From NCBI GenBank assembly GCA_035578155.1, contig JAPWDM010000005.1, positions 41,058,365-41,122,364 of the forward strand: DNA of 64,000 bases, given 5' to 3'. Origin of the DNA: Brachynemurus nebulosus (taxonomy: Eukaryota; Arthropoda; Insecta; Neuroptera; Myrmeleontidae). Both the position numbers and the translations under genes were made by a program. Below, piece after piece: positions 21,650-33,306 of the stretch; position 1 is the stretch's first letter; each line of letters starts with the position of its first letter. The notes under the pieces are model-generated. The model saw only the letters and a program-made list of their open reading frames with translations, was not told where the DNA came from and did not search any database.

Positions 21650-22195
21650 CCAATTAATGGCGGAAATGATACCAAACTAAACGAATTCTATTTAAAATTA
21701 AAGAATCGAGTCTAAACATTTCTCTAGTACTTAAAAAAGTGCCGAAATGTATCTGCATTACATGGTCGACCAAGTGGTCGGAAAGCGACATTTCATATTA
21801 CATGACTAAATGCCATTCTAACTAATGGCCCAAATGATTCCTGGCTACAATAATTTTATTTAATTTACAAGAATTGTTTTTAAACATTTCTCTGATACTT
21901 AAAAAAGTGTCGATATTTATCTGAATTAATGGTCGACTAAGGGATCAGAAAATGACATTACATATTACACAACTAAATGTCATTCCAACTAATGGCGAAA
22001 ATTGTTCCAAACTAAATGAATTCTATCTATTTAAAATAATTATAGAATCGGTTTTACACATTTCTCTAATGCTTAAAAAAGTGTCTAAATTTATATGAAT
22101 TACATGGTCGACCAAGTGGCTGGAAAACGACATTTCATATTACACGACTAAATGTCATTCTAACTAATGGCCAAAAGGATTTCACAGTAAAGTGT
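21650..22195 (+). repeat. Tandem satellite, about 170-bp unit, three copies
   Basis: Marker ACATTTCTCT..TACTTAAAAAAGTG recurs at about 21716, 21884 and 22058 (periods 168 and 174). Each unit also carries ATGGTCGACCAAG and CATATTACACGACTAAATG-like blocks. Copies are clearly diverged. Confidence 0.85.
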
Positions 22196-22329
22196 ATTAT
22201 TTTATTAATAGCAAATATGGAATACTATAAAGTAACGCTTAAATCTATTAAAAAAATTATTACTTGCTAAAAAAAAATGTTTTTGCTCGTTACTAATATT
22301 TTGGCAGAATTTTTCGAAAAATTAAACAA

Positions 22330-22414
22330 ATCAAGTCGTCGGGACTAAAGGGCGTTGCCGGAAATAATTTGTACCTTAAGGGCGCCGCGAGATCAAAAGG
22401 TTTGGGAACCCCTG
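22330..22414. mobile_element. hAT-type terminus adjoining the satellite
   Basis: The stretch ends GGTTTGGGAACCCCTG, the complement of the CAGGGGTTCCCAAACC terminus common in hAT elements, preceded by GGGCGCCGCGAGATC. No left terminus was found, so the satellite may lie inside a truncated hAT element. Confidence 0.45.
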
Positions 22415-24814
22415 TTGTAGGCTAATGGTCTTGTAGATTAAAAAAGAATAGTATGATTGGCGTCTGTATTTGACAAAAGTCTGAAAAACGGAGTTAGAAC
22501 CCCACTATTATTAAATATTATGATATAAACCTGGTAGTATTATGAAAGTTTTATTTTTTGGACTTAAATAGGCTAAGACGGGGAAATTCGCTATGTTATG
22601 TAGACTACTGGGGCAAGGGTGTTTTTTGATTTTAAAATGGATGTGTTTTTTGGTTGGGGTATACAGATGATCGTAATGTGTACCTATTGAACTATAAAAC
22701 ATATCCGTGATTCAATGTTTTTTCCGACAGTGAAGAAAAATCTTTTACTTTTTTTAGTGGAAATTTCTCCGAAAATTTACACATTTATACTGTATCGAAG
22801 GCGAAGGTCATTGGACCGGGGTGGGAGTGAATTTAAAATCCATTCCATAACCCCTAGAACATAATTTTGGGGTTATATGATTGGGATTACAGGTTTATAT
22901 TATCTTGTTAAGTGTTTGAGCTTTAAACTTCACAGGAAAATAATTTTACACTTTTCAATCCCATTTTGTAAAAATTTGATTTAAAATTTCTTTAGGATTT
23001 CATAGTACAATAGCGAAATTCTTTTAAATTCGTCATGTTTGTCATTGCATCAAGCAGTCAAATTCCCCCATTCAACTAGTTTTAAATAATCAGTGTCGAA
23101 CCTTACTCAATTTAATAGGCACTAGGCAGTGTCGTTTTTTAAAAACTATCCTATAGAAACTAAAAAGTTCACATATTATTACTAAATTGGAGGCCAATCT
23201 TAACATCGAGAGTTGTGAAAAAATTCTAACTAAACGAGACTTGAGAAATTCTGGCTTAATATGTATTTAACACACACTTGACAATTTTTTAAATTTCAGT
23301 TTATGCAATTCAGATTCAATGTCAGTGGAGAGGAAAATATACAAAATAAATTCGAACATTATTATTTTTTAAAGTGAAAATAAATTAATAAATCATGTAA
23401 ACAACAGTTGTACAATAAACCAATAAAATTTCCCAAGAAAAAAGTATATAGAAAAAACGAACAAAAAGCAGAATTAAATTGTTCTAAAAATAAAATTAGT
23501 GATGGTTGGATAACAACCTGGGGGTAGTGCACGTAGAACAGCTCCACTGTTTGCTTCACCAGAGAGATCACAAATAAAAATATCAAACATCGAAATAAAC
23601 ATTTCCATAAATGAAATTTCATATGTGCGGCCGATGGATGCAGCTGGACGCAAACTTGGCATCGGTCGACATCCACATCATCATGTGATCATCTTCGTCG
23701 TGACGTGGTGAGATAAGTATTATGTGAACAGAATAACATGGAGAATGTATGTAACGTTTACACAGAAATTTTTATATGCGCAGGTGATAGAAATTGAATA
23801 GAGGACGCAAAAACAGGACCCTCTCGTATAGCTCTGCGCCTCAAACATCCTCGCGTCTACACAAGCAAGCTCGTTCACTTTGGCAGTGTTCGTTTGTCGG
23901 CAACAGCTCCCAGTCAGTTGTTTGTGTCCCGGTCTCATCCCATCATAATTGATTCACATGTAATCGCAAAAATATATTCTTAATATTAGTACTAGATATA
24001 TATACAATACATATTATTTAGATACATATAGAGACCTTATATGGTAACCATATATAATTTTACTTAAATACTTAATTTATTGAGCTATGAAATACTGACA
24101 GTTCAAGTATTTGATCAAATTAGTGACGAAGTAAAAATTACATATCGTTTTTCTGAGACGAAAATATGAATACAACAATTTTTTGAAAATAATAATTTTA
24201 CATTAAACTAAGAAAGGTTAGTTTTTCATTTGTATTTTAAATGTTTCTTCTTTTTGGTGTTTCCTTTTGTTTTTCCCACGATAGACACGTGTTTTTATTT
24301 TGGGCTGATTGTTGAGCTGTTGCTTCTTTGTTGTTTTTGTTGTTTTTTGTTTTTTCTTTCCAGCAAAATAAGACGTAGATATTCAACAAAGTTATTGAAC
24401 TGAATAATTTAAATTCATTGACTGCTTTGTTTGGTAACGAAATGAAAAAAATACAATTTTGAAAACTGTTGCATGTAACCTAACCAACCTGTTGAAACCA
24501 AGTGCGTTGTCACTTTGATTTTATCCATATGAAAATTTTGATATGTATAAAAATATTTTCGTTGACAATTTAACTTATGTACCATAAGAATATTGTAATT
24601 TTTTTGACTTTTACTATGAAAAAAAGTTAGGACAGATTTTTACAGCGAAAAAATAGTACAAAACATTTCATTGGTCATTTCATTGCAGGTAAACAAGATA
24701 AAAATACAACAAAAATTCGTATTGGTAAATTTAAATGATTTCAGAACCATGGTAACAATGTATTAAATAATATGAATTATACTCATTTTTTTTATTCGTT
24801 AAATTATCTTACCG
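22415..24814. other. Gene-free stretch with a GC-richer patch
   Basis: No convincing gene. 23615-23945 is richer in GC than its neighbours and contains CCAGTCAGTTGTTTGTG, close to an arthropod initiator (TCAGT). Open frames there are short and I do not recognise their products. Confidence 0.4.
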
Positions 24815-25036
24815 TATTCCACTTGAGATTTGTATTTTTCTGAATAAATTTGTGTTTTCTACAACTCAAATTTTTTGCCTAAAGCAATTTAACTTGAAGG
24901 ACTGTCAACTCAAAAATGCTTCAGCTTCGCTGTCGCGTTTTTGTTAGTTGACAGTTTTTCTTGTTAAATTTCTAGGCAACAAATTTTTGTTAGACAAACC
25001 CAAATTTATTCGAAATAATACAAACCTCTCGTGTAA
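24815..25036. repeat. Long imperfect palindrome (fold-back element)
   Basis: Two arms of about 105 bp face each other around a loop containing CTTCAGCTTCGCTGTC. Paired blocks include GAGATTTGTATT, GAATAAATTTG, TTGCCTA, AATTTAAC and ACTGTCAACT with their complements on the right. No coding content. Confidence 0.85.
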
Positions 25037-26693
25037 TAATAAGTGAAAAATATGTAAAAAATTTTCCTTCTGAATTAAATTATCCCATAAATTTGTATGT
25101 ACCTAATATAGGTAAATAAAAAATAAAATTATTCAAATTAAACGACTGTCCTTAATTTTTAATTAAACTTTTATTGTAGCATATTAAAAATAGAAGAAAA
25201 ATTAAATGAAAATTTTACAAGCATTTTAATGGGCCACAAGGGGTTAATTACTTTTTTTTATGTATCAACACCACTTAATTATTCAATTTTTTTTTTTAAA
25301 TTTTGGTCTTAAAAGAATTTGATTTTGTTTATAAGTGGTTTAGCTGTCTATAAAAAAAAATTTTGGTTTAAACAATCGAATTATCGAAATTCGAACCGAA
25401 GTACCGAAGCTTTGGTTTATATGATAGAATCCAGTTTTTGAACAGTTTTACAGATTTAATTTATTCGACAATAGAAGAAAACAATTGTGAAAACTTATTG
25501 AAAGCGTCAATGATTAGTTCTTAATATCATAGTTTTTTATTGATTAACTAGGGTTTTATTTGTTTGTGGATAAATTTTATTACTTCTCGCAACAAAACGA
25601 CCAAATTCGAATCTATTGTATGACTAATAATATGTTGTAAAACACGATTTTCGATTAATTCGATAAATTTATACGCCACAGGATTTTTATAAGCAATTTC
25701 ACTTTAAGACGTTAACTAAGATAACTTGAACTCTTTATTTTTAATTTAGAGTAGACGGAACGGGACGTCGTTTCAGAAATAGGGTTCAAGATGGTTTTTA
25801 AAATATTTCTGCAGTCATAATTCCTTCTGAATATCATTCTAGAGATATCAATACATCACTTAAACAATTTTTTAAAAAGATGTAATGCCTTAGTTCACCC
25901 AAAAAAATGAATTTTAATATTCTGAAAATTAACTGTTATTTAAGTGGTTTTTTAAAGTGGTTATGGTGGGATTTTAATACCTATTTTGGTGAATTAAACA
26001 TTCATTTTTGTCTTTAAAATATATCAAAATTACGATTGGAACGATAATAGATACATTCTACTGCAGTTATATTCTCACAATCAGTATTTATTGGTTTAAT
26101 ACTGGGAAGAACGTTAGCTGAAATCTTGAAAAATAACTCATTTTTTATCTAGCATAAATTGAGCGATTGAAAAAATCCATAAAAAGCAATATGTTACTTT
26201 TAGTTAGTTAGTATATAGGAGTATGATTTTTGTTTTCTAGAATAAATATACCGTCTCCATAATTTATAATTTAATTTTTATGATTGATCACAAAATACAA
26301 AAATAAAACTGCCGTAATTTATCAGAAGTTTGTTAATGTCAAATTTTATTTCGAATAAATTTAATAGTACGGTTCTCATTCTTTTATGGTTATTTTACTA
26401 AATTAAATTAAAACTTAATTAAAAATTATTGTGAAAATTTTCATCATTAATAAACTTAACTAATTAGGGTACAATATTAATAACATCCCTATAGCTTATT
26501 CATGTTTGCATTTATATATTTAAATAAAAATAGGTTTGCCTCTAGGATTCAGATACGTTGCAATGACCAATTTTTATTCATAACTTTCATATAAATTAGG
26601 GATTCTGAAAGTCCGGCCAATTATGCCAGATCGTCTGCAATCTCCGATTCGTGAAGATTACTTACCTACATTTTTTTTTTACAAAAAGCCCTA
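25037..26693. other. Gene-free AT-rich stretch
   Basis: No gene seen. At 25764-25832 there is a repeat copy whose inverted partner lies at 54944-55015 (core GTCGTTTCAGAAATAGGGTT). Confidence 0.5.
25764..25832 (+). repeat. Dispersed repeat copy (inverted partner at 54944)
   Basis: GTCGTTTCAGAAATAGGGTT and GCAGTCATA.TT blocks match the reverse complement of 54944-55015 over about 65 bp. Confidence 0.75.
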
Positions 26694-26879
26694 TAATGCT
26701 GTGCGTCGACTAGGTCGGAAACGCGGCGCGGCGCGGTTCTTACATCAATAAGATCTCCGGGGCGGTACCGCGCCGCTCTGTCGACCTAGTGGACGCACTT
26801 GCATTTATTCAGATGTATTTAACTCCGAGAGCGGAACTGCGCTGCGCCGCGTTTCCGATCTAGTGAACGCTCAGCTATA
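26694..26879. mobile_element. GC-rich palindromic MITE
   Basis: The left arm has CTAGGTCGGAAACGCGGCGC and the right arm GCGCCGCGTTTCCGATCTAG; the arms pair over about 37 bp. A third inverted copy of the GTCGACCTAGTGGACGC motif sits in the middle. CTATAATG and CTATAAAA flank the ends, an imperfect 8-bp duplication. It is the most GC-rich stretch for kilobases. Confidence 0.8.
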
Positions 26880-26984
26880 AAATCTGACTATATTACAGTT
26901 AAATATTTTTCTGTTGAGAAATATCAAATTGCTCGACCCTTTTTTGCTAGACGAATTACTTTTCTATTAATCGGTTTCACTTAA

Positions 26985-27876
26985 GGGCGGGGTAAGGTTT
27001 TAAAAGCGAAAAAAAGGCATATATTCATGATTTTTTTTAGAGATATGAATAATGTTGGCTTATTTATTTCATATACACGTTATAGTATAACATTTGAAGT
27101 ATCTTTGAAAAAATTATCAATTACAAATATCGATAAATAAGATCGTGACAGCGAATTTCCGGAGGCGCCTCGAAAAAAAGTTGTTTTGCGGTGAACATCA
27201 TAACTTGGTACCGGATCATCCGAGACAAAAAAATCGAAATGCTTTTAAAAGGCGATATGTTTCCCTAGGGAGTCAGGAAGAGTTTTTTGTATTTTTTCGA
27301 TTTTTTGATTTTTGGCAGCATTTTGAAGTGAAAAACGCAATTTTTGCTAAAAATTTCGGTTAATTTGTTATTATAAACTGGAAAAGAATAGTAAAAAAAA
27401 AAAAAAAAACTCGACCTCATTACCTGTTGATTTATGTGTAGAAACTGTGTACAAAATTTCAACAAAATTGGTGAAGTAGATTTTGAGTTATGATGTTCAC
27501 GAACTTCAAAAATGTTGTTTGCGAGAAAATGGATTTAAAGTTTTTTATACTCAAAAACAAAAAACTAAGTTACGCGGGTAATTATAGTAAGTAAATATAC
27601 TTACGCGGGTAATTATAGTAAGTATTTATTTTGTATAAGATTTGTAAGTATAAAATTAAAGTAAATTTTATACCTACCAGGTAGGCGCGTCACGCAGCTA
27701 CCAGGCAGGTATAAAAATCGAGCATGAGGGCCGGTCGCTTGAAACGCTGTATCTTCATTAGTTTTGCTCGGATTTACTTGAAATTTTGACACAACACGCT
27801 CGACATGTTGTACATTCAGAAAAAAAATTTAAAAAAAAAATGCAAAAAAAAAAGTTTAAAAACCTTACCCCCCCCC
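26985..27876. mobile_element. piggyBac-type non-autonomous element between TTAA sites
   Basis: TTAAGGGCGGGGTAAGGTTTT at the left mirrors AAAACCTTACCCCCCCCCTTAA at the right, each at a TTAA target (26981-26984 and 27877-27880). The 892-bp interior has no transposase. It holds a tandem of TTACGCGGGTAATTATAG units (27571-27626) and a hairpin with TATACCTACCAGGTAG arms (27666-27715). Confidence 0.8.
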
Positions 27877-28309
27877 TTAAATTTAACCATGTTTCATCAT
27901 TTATGAATTTAAGGAATTCCTGTCTTCTTGGCTTTATCTCTTTCATTATTGCATTTACATAAACTTTAAATTTGCAGTTTGTTTTTAGAAAAGAATAGAA
28001 GATTGATTTGTTTCGAATATAAGAATTATTTATTTTTTTAACGATGACTCATGATCAATTGTATTTAAAACGGGGTATCTAATTTATTCAGTGATTTACT
28101 TTTATATATTATAAATCAGATTCTTTAGTCAAAATAATCAATTCGCTCTAGAAATAACAACTTTTATTTTGTTAAAAATGAAAAAAAAAAACAGTATCGA
28201 AAACTTTTAAGCAGCTTTAAATTTTATGTTTCTAGCATCAACATTATGGTTTTTGGAGGTTTAAAATTTTTGGTATAGGTACGTGACAACATCCTCAAGG
28301 TACAATACC

Positions 28310-28510
28310 ACTGAAGATAATCGATTTCTATAACCAGGAGCTTTATGGCTCCTTTAGTTTTCGAGCTATGATACAAACATAATATACTTACATCTTTAAA
28401 TGGAACTATATATTAATTTGTTGATAAAACTGATCCAATACACCATTAATAAAAAATAATAATGGGTGAAAAAATTAATTTTTTAAATTTTTCTTAAATT
28501 TATTAAATTG
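28310..28510 (+). repeat. Dispersed repeat copy (family also at 20655)
   Basis: Same ordered blocks as 20655-20850, for example TTTTCGAGCTATGATACAAA and AACTATATATTAATTTGTTG, at moderate divergence. Confidence 0.7.
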
Positions 28511-29539
28511 GCGCAAACAGGTAGGTAGGTATTTGTATAGGCGCTAGATTAGATTAGTTTTATTTTCTTTATCCAAGAAACAAACCAGCAATTAACAGAT
28601 ATCAAAGAAGTTAATTTCTCTTACGGTTAGAAATTCTAACGGTTAAAAACGGTTAGAAATTTGTATTTAAAATTTTGATATTTTCTGGTTGACTTGATTT
28701 TCAACTAAAGCTAGAAACAATTATATTTTTTAAGGGGCTCCATTAGATCTAGCCCTTTTAATCTTAAATTTTGGAAAATATTTCTGAAATTCACGTTTTG
28801 ATTTTACAGTTGACTTTATTTATTTATTTATTCTTTCTACCATTTGCACAACTTGAAGGTAAAGTTATTCGTGTCGTGTCGACCCATATACGAGCTTATT
28901 AATATTATATTATAAAGAATTTTAACAGCTTTTGCCTCAAACTTGTTTAGAGGTACGGATAAATAAATTTAACAGTCATTATGAGACGTTTAACCACTTG
29001 AAATAGCTAATGGTGAACCAAAAGGTAACCAAATAAATGTGGTTTGATAGTTTCAAAAAGATGTAATATTCTATTAATATATTATTACTTAACTCATATT
29101 CCATGGAGAGTACAAAGGACTGTTCGAAAAGTCTATGTCTTGGTTTTACGAAGAAATATTTTACACACGAATGGTTTTTGTTATTTGCATCAAGACTGAT
29201 AGAAATTTTTAGTCAACTAAAACATGTAGGATTAATTGCAAACTTTAAAGTTTCTTTTTATAAGTGTACGTACTTCAGTAAAAGCTTTTAGAGACTTTAA
29301 TAATAATGCTTTTAAAAAATTTTCATCTTCTTGAAAATTGGAATAACTTATAGTATTAGCAATGGTTAGTAATCTCAGCATTTAACCTGGAAACTTTAGT
29401 ATAATTTGATTTTTTTTTTTTTTTTTTTTTTTGAAAACTTCTATAGCGAAAGTAATCCTGTATGAGAGTGTAATGAAATCTGTTGCAAGAGTGTACTAAA
29501 ATAGAGTGAAAACGGTAATCCTTTGGCTGTAAAGAAGGC
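28511..29539. other. Gene-free AT-rich stretch
   Basis: No gene recognised. It contains a short TTTA run near 28816 and a poly-T tract at 29410-29431. The 62-codon open frame at 29103 has no recognisable content. Confidence 0.5.
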
Positions 29540-30182
29540 TAACTTCAAAAATGCATCACTGCTTGCATGAGGCACAGTCAAAAATTCAAAAATGCATCAT
29601 ACGCAGCACAACGAAAAATCAAAAGTTCATTTTTGCATTTGATGCGTCAAAACAATGCATCAAGAAATTTGGTGATGCGTGTCCAAGATGCATGTCATGT
29701 GTATAATGTAGAATTATAACTATGTAATGTAACTATGTAACTATGTAATGTAATTATAATATGTAGGTATTAACACCAACAGGATTAATTCCGAAAAACA
29801 AATTGTTGGAAAAGATGAATGCATTTACCTTTGATTAAAATTGTTTAAACTATTTGAATACATCTTGCACTCAAAATAGGTATGTAATATTTTTTATTCA
29901 AATAATTTCAATATTTTCAATTTCGAGTAAGTTCAAGTTGAAATTCAAAGATAATATAGCTATACAAGGACTGTATTGCTATATTATCTATAGTCTATCA
30001 TGCTACATTATCTGCCTTATCTATAGCCAAATCAGAGGCTAAATGATGCCAATATCCTGTTCAAAAACATCTAATGTGCATCAAAATTCAGGAGAGCATC
30101 AGCAGGGCATCATGTAGTATTAGACGCATCAGAAAAGTCATGATGCTGCATCGATGCGGTAAAGTTTACATTTTTGAAGTTA
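29540..30182. mobile_element. MITE packed with GATGC/GCATC motifs
   Basis: Ends TAACTTCAAAAATG and CATTTTTGAAGTTA are perfect inverted repeats. Between them, mostly in the outer 200 bp on each side, GATGC or GCATC occurs well over a dozen times, often as ATGCATCA. No coding frame. Confidence 0.8.
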
Positions 30183-31954
30183 CCCGAAATTTGCAATCCT
30201 TGTAACGTCAAACAAACGCTAGTGGTTAGTTGATCATTGCTAAATGATTATTACGTTATATTGTTCACATTGTTTAATTTATCCATAATATTTATGATGT
30301 CTTATTTGAATTATTTAAACTTAATTTGGTATATTTCATCATCTATATTAACTGTTCCTGTTAGATGTAAACTAGTTCTACAACCGTATGCAAATTCAGA
30401 CAATTCAAATTTTTTTTTAAATTTCTACGGCTTAGATAGGCATTTCGCTAGCGAACAGCGAATTTTTATTGGTAATTGTAACTGTTGTGAATGAAGGAAA
30501 AGAGTCGATTATAAACAGAGAAAGTAAAAGGCACGTAGTCGGAACAAAATAGAGCTACATTAGGACATTTTTTGTCATACGCAGTAAATACTCGTTTCAG
30601 TCAAAATGGACGGAGCGAAACATCAAAGGGCTGAGCAGGATTAAATTAATAATTTATTTTCAATAAATTTTTGAGCACAAAAACACAATATGTGATTATA
30701 AAAATTTATCACGTTCGTGAACGTGGGAGAGAAGCTGCGAAAAACACCAAAACAAACAAGAAAATTTATCGTATACAATTAGAAAACAAATAATAAATAA
30801 CTTTATCTCCAACTTTAACCCTATTAAGAAGTTAGTTGTTAAGTTGGTAGCTCCTGTGCTATATTTACTTGTGTACACCTAGCACCATAGGTAGTGCTTA
30901 CTAACACCTCTCTTTACATCAATTTGTTTGCAAACAAAATATGACCTCGTGTTGAAATTATTTTGAAAGGCGAATATAATAGCTGGCTGGGAACAAAGGA
31001 CGTAGGTGTTGGGAGCGATGCGGGTGGGGCAGGCATGTGTAGGTAACAAAATTCATTCATAAAGAATGCTTTTCAATTAAGGCATTCGCTCGTAACGTTC
31101 GCTGCTATGTTGAGTGAAGGTGCTGTAGCCGGTCGGAGCTAGGCACAGCACACAATACCGAGTGTTCTATAGCTTCATAGTTCTGTGTAATATTTCGTTT
31201 ATGATTGATGTTATGCGTTTGTTATTAAAATATATGGTGGCGTTGGTTCCCATTTGAATTCAATGAAAAAACAGATGGAGAAAAATCTGTTGTCTGAAAA
31301 TTATACAGGTACGATTCAGACAGAACATTTTTATGGTCATCGTGATGGGAGTGCTGGAAATGAGTTGGATGGAAAATGTTTCCACAAAAATCAGATTTAA
31401 TAAGTTGGTACTCACAACATTTTTTGAGAATTCCATTATACCATTATTTTCTCCCTCCAGCGTCTGTGATGCGTAATAATATTCGAAATCAAGGCCGGAC
31501 TGGCCTTTAACAGGTCCCTGGGGACATTCCATGTAGAGATACCTTGTAAGGCTTAGAAGTTATTGACTAACGGGGAACATTTTTTTAAGAAATCCCTTAT
31601 ACTATAATTTCCTCCCTCCAGCCACTGCGTTGCGTAACTTCGTTTTCACTTCGATTTCATTTTCATATCAATTAACACTAGAATCATTTTGTTGAAGATA
31701 AGTAAAAATCAACTATCCGTCAGCCAAAAATTTCTCGTTTTATGTAGGATCGTCTGATTAGCGATCGAAAATTAAAGATTTCTTATAAAAACAAGAATTT
31801 TCACCTGTTAACTTTGGAGTTGTCAGGTTTTATCACGGTGTTTCTATAAAATTTATTCAAGAACAACTTGAATAAAAAGATCAATATGCCAAGTTTTTCT
31901 CAAATTTTCTCAATTTTATGCCAATTAAGTTTCAAGGAATTTTATGATTATATA
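30183..31954. other. Gene-free stretch with a GC-richer patch
   Basis: No gene recognised. 30980-31150 is GC-richer than its surroundings. A near-palindrome CACGTTCGTGAACGTG lies at 30710-30725 and TTCGCTAGCGAA near 30445. Two imperfect copies of a TTTCCTCCCTCCAGC-containing block lie at about 31410-31475 and 31585-31640. Confidence 0.4.
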
Positions 31955-32420
31955 CTAGGTCAGTCCATAAGTTCGTGCGTGTTTTTTTGGTAAATTTTTA
32001 AATAATATAAAAAAAAAACACAATTAAATAAACATCAAAATTAACAGGACGTTCTGAACGGGGTTCATCATAAAAATGCTGCTTTCTCCAACTTTAAATT
32101 TTTTAAGCCATTTCTGGGCAGTCCTTACACAAATAGTGTGTTCACCATGTACCCTATTAATTTTTATCACTGCAGACCTGACAGATTCACCACACGAAAA
32201 TAAAAAATGTAGCACAGCACGTTTGTACTGATTATCTATATTCATCTTTTATGAGTACTAAAATCCATTCGATATTTACGAAAGTTGGTGATGAACTGAA
32301 TAATATGTTAGTCAAACGATGACAAGTTTCGAAAGGTTTAAAATTGTATCGGTTTAGTCAATGAGTCACAGTGAATTCCATGCATACTATTAATACGCAC
32401 GAACTTATGGACTGACCTGA
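31955..32420 (-). mobile_element. Mariner element, internally deleted
   Basis: CTAGGTCAGTCCATAAGTTC and its complement GAACTTATGGACTGACCTGA are 25-bp class inverted repeats, with TA at both outer ends. At 466 bp it is about a third of a full mariner. It keeps only the start of the transposase. Confidence 0.9.
32024..32245 (-). pseudogene. Mariner transposase, N-terminal helix-turn-helix fragment
   Basis: The frame reads RAVLHFLFSCGESVRSAV, INRVHGEHTICVRTAQKWL and KKFKVGESS, the DNA-binding HTH at the start of mariner transposases. The DDD catalytic domain is missing, so the protein cannot be active. Confidence 0.85.
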
Positions 32421-33306
32421 TAGTTTCACTTGAGAAATATCTAAAATTTATTTGTATCTTGTAATAATAGTGATAAGATTTTGCAAAGATTTTCAAAGTA
32501 TATTTTATGTATATTTTCAAAACAGATAAAATACTTATATTAAGAAAAAAAAGGAAATAATAATCGGTTTCCCCAATATTTTGACTCTTACTGTACATAT
32601 GTGTTATACTCATCGGGCACACTAGAAAGGTGCAGAACATACACAAAGCGCTGTTACGGAAGCCCTATAATAATTTTGGATTTTTAATACCTACGTGTGG
32701 CCGACAGTAAATGTAAAGCGTCGCTATGACAACAGATCTATTTGTGTTTTCCAGTTCTTATTATATAATCCATAATATTTTATTAATATCATCGTCTCAT
32801 TTTATAATAATAATAAATTACACATGAAATTTTTGAATGTTTTTTCCTGCGTGTCTGTTTATTCTGTCCGTCGTTCCTTCGGACGACGTAGAAGATTTTT
32901 TCTCTACAGTAAAGCGATAAATTTTTTTTACCTTTTTACCGTGTTTGTTATTTTTAGACGAAAACCGAAGGAATCGCTGTATTATAGTCATTAAATTTAA
33001 TTAACATAAATTTTTCTTTCGGCTATTATTTTTGGAGGATGACAGAAAAAATTAAAGAATTTTTAAGCAAAAATTACAGACACTTAAAGTACCATAAATT
33101 GAATAAAAAATGACAATTTTTCCATTTCAACTGAATCACCAAAAAAAAAAAAAAAATTGTTTTATCATAAAATACTTAAAAATTTCAACAGATGTATTGT
33201 ATTTTAACGCTAATGAAATTGAAACACTTATGGGATAAGTCTGGTACAGACAGATCACTTTGTTTTTCAAACGTTAAAATTTCAAAAGTGTTGGGAATAT
33301 CGAATA

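Noticed and set aside
21650..22195. Coding repeats
   Set aside because: Stops occur in all frames of each 170-bp unit, so it is a satellite rather than a repeat protein.
23362..23676. 104-codon minus-strand open frame
   Set aside because: Composition resembles random AT-rich reading; no motif and a competing frame overlaps it.
24747..24760. ACCATGGTAAC as an X-box
   Set aside because: Only one good half site and no gene nearby, unlike the IFT80 and CFAP298 sites.
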